DNA of 64,000 bases, from NCBI GenBank assembly GCA_034521465.1, contig JAXHMN010000025.1:1-64000 (forward strand), in the 5' to 3' direction. Position numbers and translations under genes: made by a program. Under the pieces are notes generated by a model, which made no database searches, was not told the origin of the DNA, and worked only from the letters and a program-made list of their open reading frames with translations. Source of the DNA: SURF-28 sp034521465 (GTDB lineage: Bacteria; Bacteroidota; Ignavibacteria; Ignavibacteriales; Melioribacteraceae). Shown here one piece after another: positions 59,246 to 64,000 of the stretch. Numbering within the stretch: the first letter of the stretch is position 1; each line of letters starts with the position of its first letter.

Positions 59246-60991
59246 ATGATTCGCAAAATATTATTTATTGCTTCAGCTGTTATTTTATTCACCGGGGCGC
59301 TTCAGCTTAACGCTCAAGATAGAGCAGAAAAAATTGATGAATTCATTCAAAGAGTTGTAGATTACAACTCGTTCAGCGGTTCTGTTTTGATAGCCGATAA
59401 CCGTGAAGTAATCTTCAAGAAAGGTTACTCTTTTGCTAATCGTGAGTGGGAAATTAAAAACACCACGGACACAAAATTCCGCATCGGGTCTATTACCAAG
59501 CAATTCACCGCGGCAATAATTTTAAAACTTCGTGAAGAAGGTAAACTCAAACTCGATGACAAAATCACGGACCACATTCCTTATTACAGAAAAGATACCG
59601 GCGAAAAAGTTACAATTCATCAACTGCTCGTGCACACTTCCGGAATACCGAGCTACACAAGCGTTCCGAATTTCTTTCAAGAAATCAGTAAAAGAGAATT
59701 TACCGTTGAAGAATTTGTAAAAGAATATTGTATGGGTGATTTCAATTTTGAACCGGGTACTGATTGGGCTTACAACAACACCGGCTATTACCTGCTCGGC
59801 GTAATAATAGAAGAAATAACCGGTATGACTTATGCAGAAGCACTGCAGCATTACATCCTCGATCCGCTTGAAATGAATGACTCAGGTTACGATGTTTTTT
59901 CGGAAGTGCTGGATAAACGAGCGACCGGCTATTCGCAACACTTTATCGATTACACAAACTCACCTTACTTAAACATGGAACTCCCCTATGCGGCGGGAGG
60001 AATGTACTCAACGGTTGAAGACATGTTCAAATGGGATCAAGCTTTGTCCAAACCCGGGTTGCTGACGGAAGAATCTCTTGAGCTTTTCTTTAAGCCGCAT
60101 GTTGAAGCTATGGGCGGCTACTATGCTTACGGCTGGACGATAAACAAAACCGATATTGACGGGGACGGCGAAGAGGAAAAAGTTATCCGGCATGGCGGCG
60201 GTATAAACGGTTTTAATACATTGATTGTTAGAATTCCGGAAAAAGGTCAGCTGCTTGTTATGTTGAACAACACCGGGGGAGCCGCACTCGGATTCATGTC
60301 TAACCAGCTTCTTAAACTTATAAACGATCAAGATTATGAATACCCTAAAAAGGGAATTGGCATTGCACTATATCAAAAGTATGAAGAAGAAGGAATTGAT
60401 TCCGCGATCGATTATTACAACAAGCTGAAAGAGAGCGGTGATCTGGAAATATTTTTCACCGATAGAAGCGAGCTCAATGCTTTGGGTTATTATCTGATGA
60501 ATAATGAAAATGATCTTGATGCCGCTAAGAAAATATTCAAACTAAATATGGATGAATACCCGGACTGGTTCAACACATACGACAGCTACGCTGAAATTTT
60601 AATGGAACTTGGTGATGACGAAAATGCAATTGAATTTTATGAAAAGTCGCTTGAAATGAATCCGGGGAATGACAACGCAATTGAAAAATTAAAAGAACTC
60701 GGAGTTGAATACGAAAGAGAAGTTATTGTACCGGCTGAAGTGCTGGAGTCTTATACGGGGACTTATGAATTGACACCGAACTTTAAGATTGTTATAAAAG
60801 TTAAAGACAACCAGCTATTTGCCAAAGCAACCGGTCAGCCCGAGTTCCCGGTTTTCCCAATAAACGAAACAAGGTTTTTCTATAAAGTTGTTGAAGCGGA
60901 AATAGAATTTTATAAAAATGAAAACGGGGAAGTAGAAAGTCTAACGCTGTTCCAGGGCGGAAGAGAAATGCATGGCAAGAAAGTTGAGTAA
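59246..60991 (+). CDS. Exported class C beta-lactamase-like serine hydrolase with TPR
   Basis: 581 residues with a signal peptide (MIRKILFIASAVILFTGALQLNAQ). The serine-hydrolase domain (residues ~27-370) has SxxK in IGSITKQFTAAI, the tyrosine motif in WAYNNTGYYLLG and the HGG-type triad in IRHGGGINGFNT. A short TPR-like segment (WFNTYDSYAEILMELGDDENAIEFY, residues ~445-500) and a C-terminal DUF3471-like domain (SYTGTYEL...FPVFPINETRFFYKV) follow. Members include D-aminopeptidases, esterases and peptidoglycan hydrolases; true beta-lactamase activity is not implied. AAAGGAGTG precedes the ATG. Confidence 0.92.
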   Translation: MIRKILFIASAVILFTGALQLNAQDRAEKIDEFIQRVVDYNSFSGSVLIADNREVIFKKGYSFANREWEIKNTTDTKFRIGSITKQFTAAIILKLREEGKLKLDDKITDHIPYYRKDTGEKVTIHQLLVHTSGIPSYTSVPNFFQEISKREFTVEEFVKEYCMGDFNFEPGTDWAYNNTGYYLLGVIIEEITGMTYAEALQHYILDPLEMNDSGYDVFSEVLDKRATGYSQHFIDYTNSPYLNMELPYAAGGMYSTVEDMFKWDQALSKPGLLTEESLELFFKPHVEAMGGYYAYGWTINKTDIDGDGEEEKVIRHGGGINGFNTLIVRIPEKGQLLVMLNNTGGAALGFMSNQLLKLINDQDYEYPKKGIGIALYQKYEEEGIDSAIDYYNKLKESGDLEIFFTDRSELNALGYYLMNNENDLDAAKKIFKLNMDEYPDWFNTYDSYAEILMELGDDENAIEFYEKSLEMNPGNDNAIEKLKELGVEYEREVIVPAEVLESYTGTYELTPNFKIVIKVKDNQLFAKATGQPEFPVFPINETRFFYKVVEAEIEFYKNENGEVESLTLFQGGREMHGKKVE

Positions 60992-61016
60992 CGATTTTCG
61001 AGAATAAAAGAAGAGA

Positions 61017-61179
61017 GAGGCTGTCTCAAAAGGTCATTTCGATACTTCGACTAGCTCAGTACAGGTACGTCCGAAAAGCATCGGACTACTCAATGACCGT
61101 TGAATTTGGACGGTTTTCGAGTGTTCCGACGTAGTATGTCGGAATGTATCGAGAAAACTAAGGGTTTTGAGACAGCCTC
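61017..61179. mobile_element. Hairpin-rich 163-bp miniature element (MITE-like)
   Basis: Perfect 15-bp terminal inverted repeats GAGGCTGTCTCAAAA (61017-61031) and TTTTGAGACAGCCTC (61165-61179) enclose further stems: GGTCATT/AATGACC (61032-61038/61092-61098), TCCGA/TCGGA, and TTCCGAC/GTCGGAA (within 61124-61143). No open frame is inside. It sits between the convergent serine hydrolase and TonB receptor genes, where it may also act as a terminator. No transposase is near. Confidence 0.6.
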
Positions 61180-61209
61180 CTCCAGATCAACTAACTCAAA
61201 ATTAGGTAA

Positions 61210-63529
61210 TTAGAACGATGTATCAATTCCGAAATAAAATGTCCGGGGTTGAGAAGTACCATAAGTATAGCCCGGGTCCCTGTTTATTCCTCTATCAAGA
61301 TCGTTTTGATATGCGTTGGTTAAATTCTTAATTCCAACTGAAAGTTTTGTTCTAAAATTGTTTACAATTTTTATATCTAAAGAAACACCGGCATCTAAAA
61401 TAAAAAACTCATCGGTTGTTTCAAGAAGGAGGTCAGGTTCATCCGCTCCGTCAACAACTACCTCATGAGGCATGTACATTGAACCGGTATATTTAAGCGC
61501 TGAGTAAAAATCGATGCTCTCGCTTACTTCATACATAATGCTTAAGTGACCGAACATATCGGGTGTTTTTAAAAAGTTTTTTGTGTTAAAATCGGGTAGT
61601 TCTTCTTCGTATTGATTTTGCTTGAGAGTCAGTCCGCTTCTAATTTCCAAATGATTTGACGGTTTTACGCCTAAGTCAATTTCAACACCCATAACTTCTG
61701 CGCCGGAGCTGTTTATTCTTCTCCAAAGATCGAATGTTGGTTCGCTCTTTACAAATTCTTCAGCATAAGCATCGTTAAGTTTTGTGTAGAATGCAGTTAC
61801 ACCGGCAAGCAGGGGAATTTCTCCGACAAAGTTCTGAAATTCAAATCCGCCCGAAAATGAATGACTTCTTTCTTCACTCAAGTTCGGATCATTTCTAATA
61901 ACACGCTGTTCACCCTCTAGTCCGCATATATGAAGATCTTCATCAAAAATCTGTGGAGCTTTGAATCCGGTTGTATATCCGGCTCTCAAAATCATTCCGT
62001 CGAATAAAGTATATTTCAAATTAATGCGAGGACTTAATACGGCATTTTCCAGTTTAGAATGTTTATCAACTCTAACACCGTAAACAAGCATTGCGTTTTT
62101 ATTATCGCTTAAGGACCATTCATCTTGTAAAAAGAATCCATAGTTTGTAAAAACTTCATCAATATAATACGCTTCGCTGGAAACACTTTCGTCTAAAATT
62201 TCATCTCGTAAGAATTGAAATCCTGCAATTACCGTGTGATTATCCAACCTATAATTTGCTTGTACTCCGCCGTTGTGAAGCGGGTTTTCGGAATAACCGT
62301 AATATTTAAGCGCTTCTAATCTTCCTTCCGGTGTGTTTTCACTCATACCGCCGTAATATGAATCACGTTTTAGAAAACTGAAAGCATAGTTAACCTTATA
62401 ATCAAATTGCTCGCTTAATTTATGCGTCCATGTAGCTTTACCGCCCCACTTAAAGTGTTCCGTCCACTCCCCGATCCTCGATTCGTGAATCGGTTTTTCT
62501 AAATCGCTGCCGCCTCTTCTGTCTTCATGAATTCTATGAACGGATAATTTTATTTCGTTTGTACTGCCCGGTCGGTGGTAAAAATTAAACCCGATTGTTT
62601 CGTGGTTAAGTCTGCCAAGTTCTGTGAAGCCGTCATTGTTGTGATCATAAGGACTTCTGCTTCGTGTCGAACCGAAAATAAAAGCCCCGGTTTTTCCGTC
62701 GTCGCTCACAAGCTCTGCAACTGCGCCGAGCTGCTGATCAAAAGCTCCGTTAATTGAACTGCCGAGATAGCCGATTCTTGTTTGATTAAAGGAAGGTCTG
62801 CGTGTCATTAAATTGACTGTTCCTGAAATTGCTCCGGCTCCGTATAGTGAACTGCCTCCCCCTTTAACTATTTCTATCTGTTCAATCATCTCACGCGGAT
62901 AATGTTCTAGTCCGTAAACTCCGCCTAGAGAACTCACGACCGGGTCACCGTCAATTAATATTTGAGTATATTTTCCATCAAATCCTAAAATTCTTACCTG
63001 CGTGAAATTACAATTATTGCATTCGTTGTCCACCGATAAACCGGTTTGCAAGTTAAGTGCTTCGGCAAGATTAACTGCATGTTTACGCTCGATTGAAAGC
63101 CGGTTAATGATCTCGGTTTTTACCGGTACTTCGCTGTAAAGATGCGGGGTATTCGTTCCGGTTACAACTATTGATCCCATTTCAATTATGCCTGATTTTA
63201 GAGATACCTCAATCTCATGATGTTTACCGGCGCTGAGCTGCAGCGGAATTTCTTTTGACTGATAACCGATCATCGAAATCGTAAGGTTAATTTTTTCTCG
63301 GTAATCGATTAACATTTTAAAAGTTCCCGTTTTCATCGGTTGATGAACCGTAGTTTGTGTTTTTTATTGTTACGTTGGCTCCAATTAATGGATCTCCTGA
63401 AATTGCCTCAACTACTTTTCCCGTAATTAATGTTTTATTTGAAGAGATTTCGGTACCGTGAAGAGTTAAAGCAAAAATTAAGACAAATAGCCCAATAAGA
63501 CTCTTATGTATTTTTATAGAATATGCCAT
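61210..63529 (-). CDS. TonB-dependent outer-membrane receptor
   Basis: About 772 codons. A signal peptide (IGLFVLIFALTLHGTE) is followed by a carboxypeptidase-regulatory-like N-terminal domain (ITGKVVEAISGDPLIGANVTIKN...SSTDENG), a plug (GSIVVTGTN, LNLQTGLSVDNECNNCNFTQVRILGFDGKYTQILIDG, EIVKGGGSSLYGAGAISGTVNLM) and a complete 22-strand-type barrel ending in YFGIDTSF with terminal Phe. The plug has an unusual CNNC cysteine pair just after the usual plug strand. The frame breaks near 63318 (TTTT for TTT). Substrate unknown; the cysteine pair could bind metal. No TonB or ABC partner is nearby. Confidence 0.92.
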
Positions 63530-63709
63530 TCTAACCTCTTTTGATGATTTTCATAGTAAATTGAATTTGCTTATTTAAACATAGTCCAAATAAGAATAAG
63601 GGTCAAGAGAAAAAGAGCTTTTTATTCTATTTTATTTGCCTTCGCATTTTTTCGAACAAAAACCTATCTTCATGCGTCTCAAATACAAAGACAAAAACAT
63701 CAGATTAAA

Positions 63710-64000
63710 ATGACAAAAAAAGACGAACCGAAAATAAGGCACACGATTAGGGATGATCTTCGCCAACCCGATCTCCGAAAGAATTTATCCGAAGATTACC
63801 GCGATCTAAAGGAAAATTTCTTAGATGAGGAGAAGAAAGATCAGCTCAAAAGCATGGGCGCTTTCCGCAGATTTTTAAGATTTCCTGGTGGCTGCTGCGG
63901 GCAATGTTTTTTAGAATGACTCCTGTTAGAAGATTAATGTTCGTTTTGGGAATTATTCTAATAATTTTATCGAATGTTGAATTTCAAACGGCTGGCTCGG
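63710..64000 (+). CDS. Partial membrane protein, 3' end outside window
   Basis: It starts MTKKDEPKIRHTIRDDLRQPDLRK... A frame break near 63886 gives either a stop at 63919 or, after correction, FLRFPWWLLRAMFFRMTPVRRLMFVLGIILIILSNVEF continuing off the edge. The corrected reading has a basic amphipathic region and a hydrophobic helix. The overall pattern (charged helix, GAFRRFLRFPWWL, TPxRR, membrane helix) recalls the N-terminus of SpoIIE-type phosphatases in this bacterial group, but I could not confirm this. Confidence 0.45.

Noticed and set aside
59246..60991. Antibiotic-resistance beta-lactamase
   Set aside because: The serine-hydrolase motifs are generic; the added TPR and C-terminal domain, and the family context, favour a peptidase or esterase role.
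63530..63709. Cobalamin riboswitch upstream of the TonB receptor
   Set aside because: No B12-box or conserved riboswitch stem is visible between the receptor start and the next gene.

Overview
The window is a stretch of low-GC bacterial chromosome, most likely from the class Ignavibacteria (Bacteroidota/Chlorobi group). The clues are an Ignavibacteria-style type IX secretion C-terminus (EQNYPNPFNPSTKI...) on the protein ending at 13237, a multi-kilobase lamin-tail/CARDB repeat protein, Y_Y_Y-type sensor kinases, DUF4159/DUF4175 proteins, and Shine-Dalgarno sequences (AAAGGAG) that classical Bacteroidetes usually lack. I see no rRNA, tRNA, CRISPR array, prophage, transposase or recognisable defence system. 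The content is chromosomal housekeeping, envelope and signalling genes with several unusual intergenic structures.

Layout. 1-6469: 3' part of a giant secreted repeat protein. 6540-13237: CoA-binding protein, a two-component pair (propeller sensor kinase and NarL-type regulator) and a secreted FG-GAP/PKD/T9SS protein; the kinase gene and the secreted gene share an upstream motif. 13321-17670: a DUF1579-like protein, a sphingomyelin-synthase-like PAP2 enzyme, a stand-alone CarH-like B12 module and a GH13 lipoprotein. 17759-24837: M24 peptidase and glutamate dehydrogenase (minus), tricorn-like protease and CNNM-type transporter (plus). 25328-31752: alaS, a histidine-kinase remnant, an ECF sigma/anti-sigma pair, and a PspC/5-FTHF cyclo-ligase operon. 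32098-40106: deaminase, OsmC, DUF2203, MarR-pirin, TPR-thioredoxin lipoprotein, glyS and a badly broken beta-propeller lipoprotein gene. 40141-44747: a regularly spaced hairpin array, AmmeMemoRadiSam components A and B with a DUF4905 protein, tryptophanase, and a small XRE/membrane operon. 44858-53465: YIP1 protein, DUF4175/DUF4159 pair, TPR sensor kinase, DinB protein, methyltransferase. 53776-64000: ClC channel, thioesterase, SdiA-regulated-like lipoprotein, DUF6544, AlkD, a 59-codon zinc ribbon, serine hydrolase-TPR fusion, a hairpin-rich miniature element, a TonB receptor and a partial gene.

Sequence quality governs how the window should be read. At least 35 frame changes break about 16 genes, including both aminoacyl-tRNA synthetases, glutamate dehydrogenase and 5-FTHF cyclo-ligase. 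Many sit in short homopolymers, and some are compensating +1/-1 pairs tens of bases apart. A viable cell could not carry all of these, so most are probably uncorrected read errors. I therefore give full gene spans and state where the frame breaks.

The most interesting items are: the solitary photoreceptor-like B12 protein (W-x9-EH and E-x-H-x2-G motifs, no DNA-binding domain); the array of six short hairpins at 40141-40339; the shared TTGGGTAATA(C/G)CAT motif upstream of the kinase and secreted-protein genes; the AMMECR1/MEMO pair; the sphingomyelin-synthase-like enzyme; and several families of dispersed palindromic intergenic elements.
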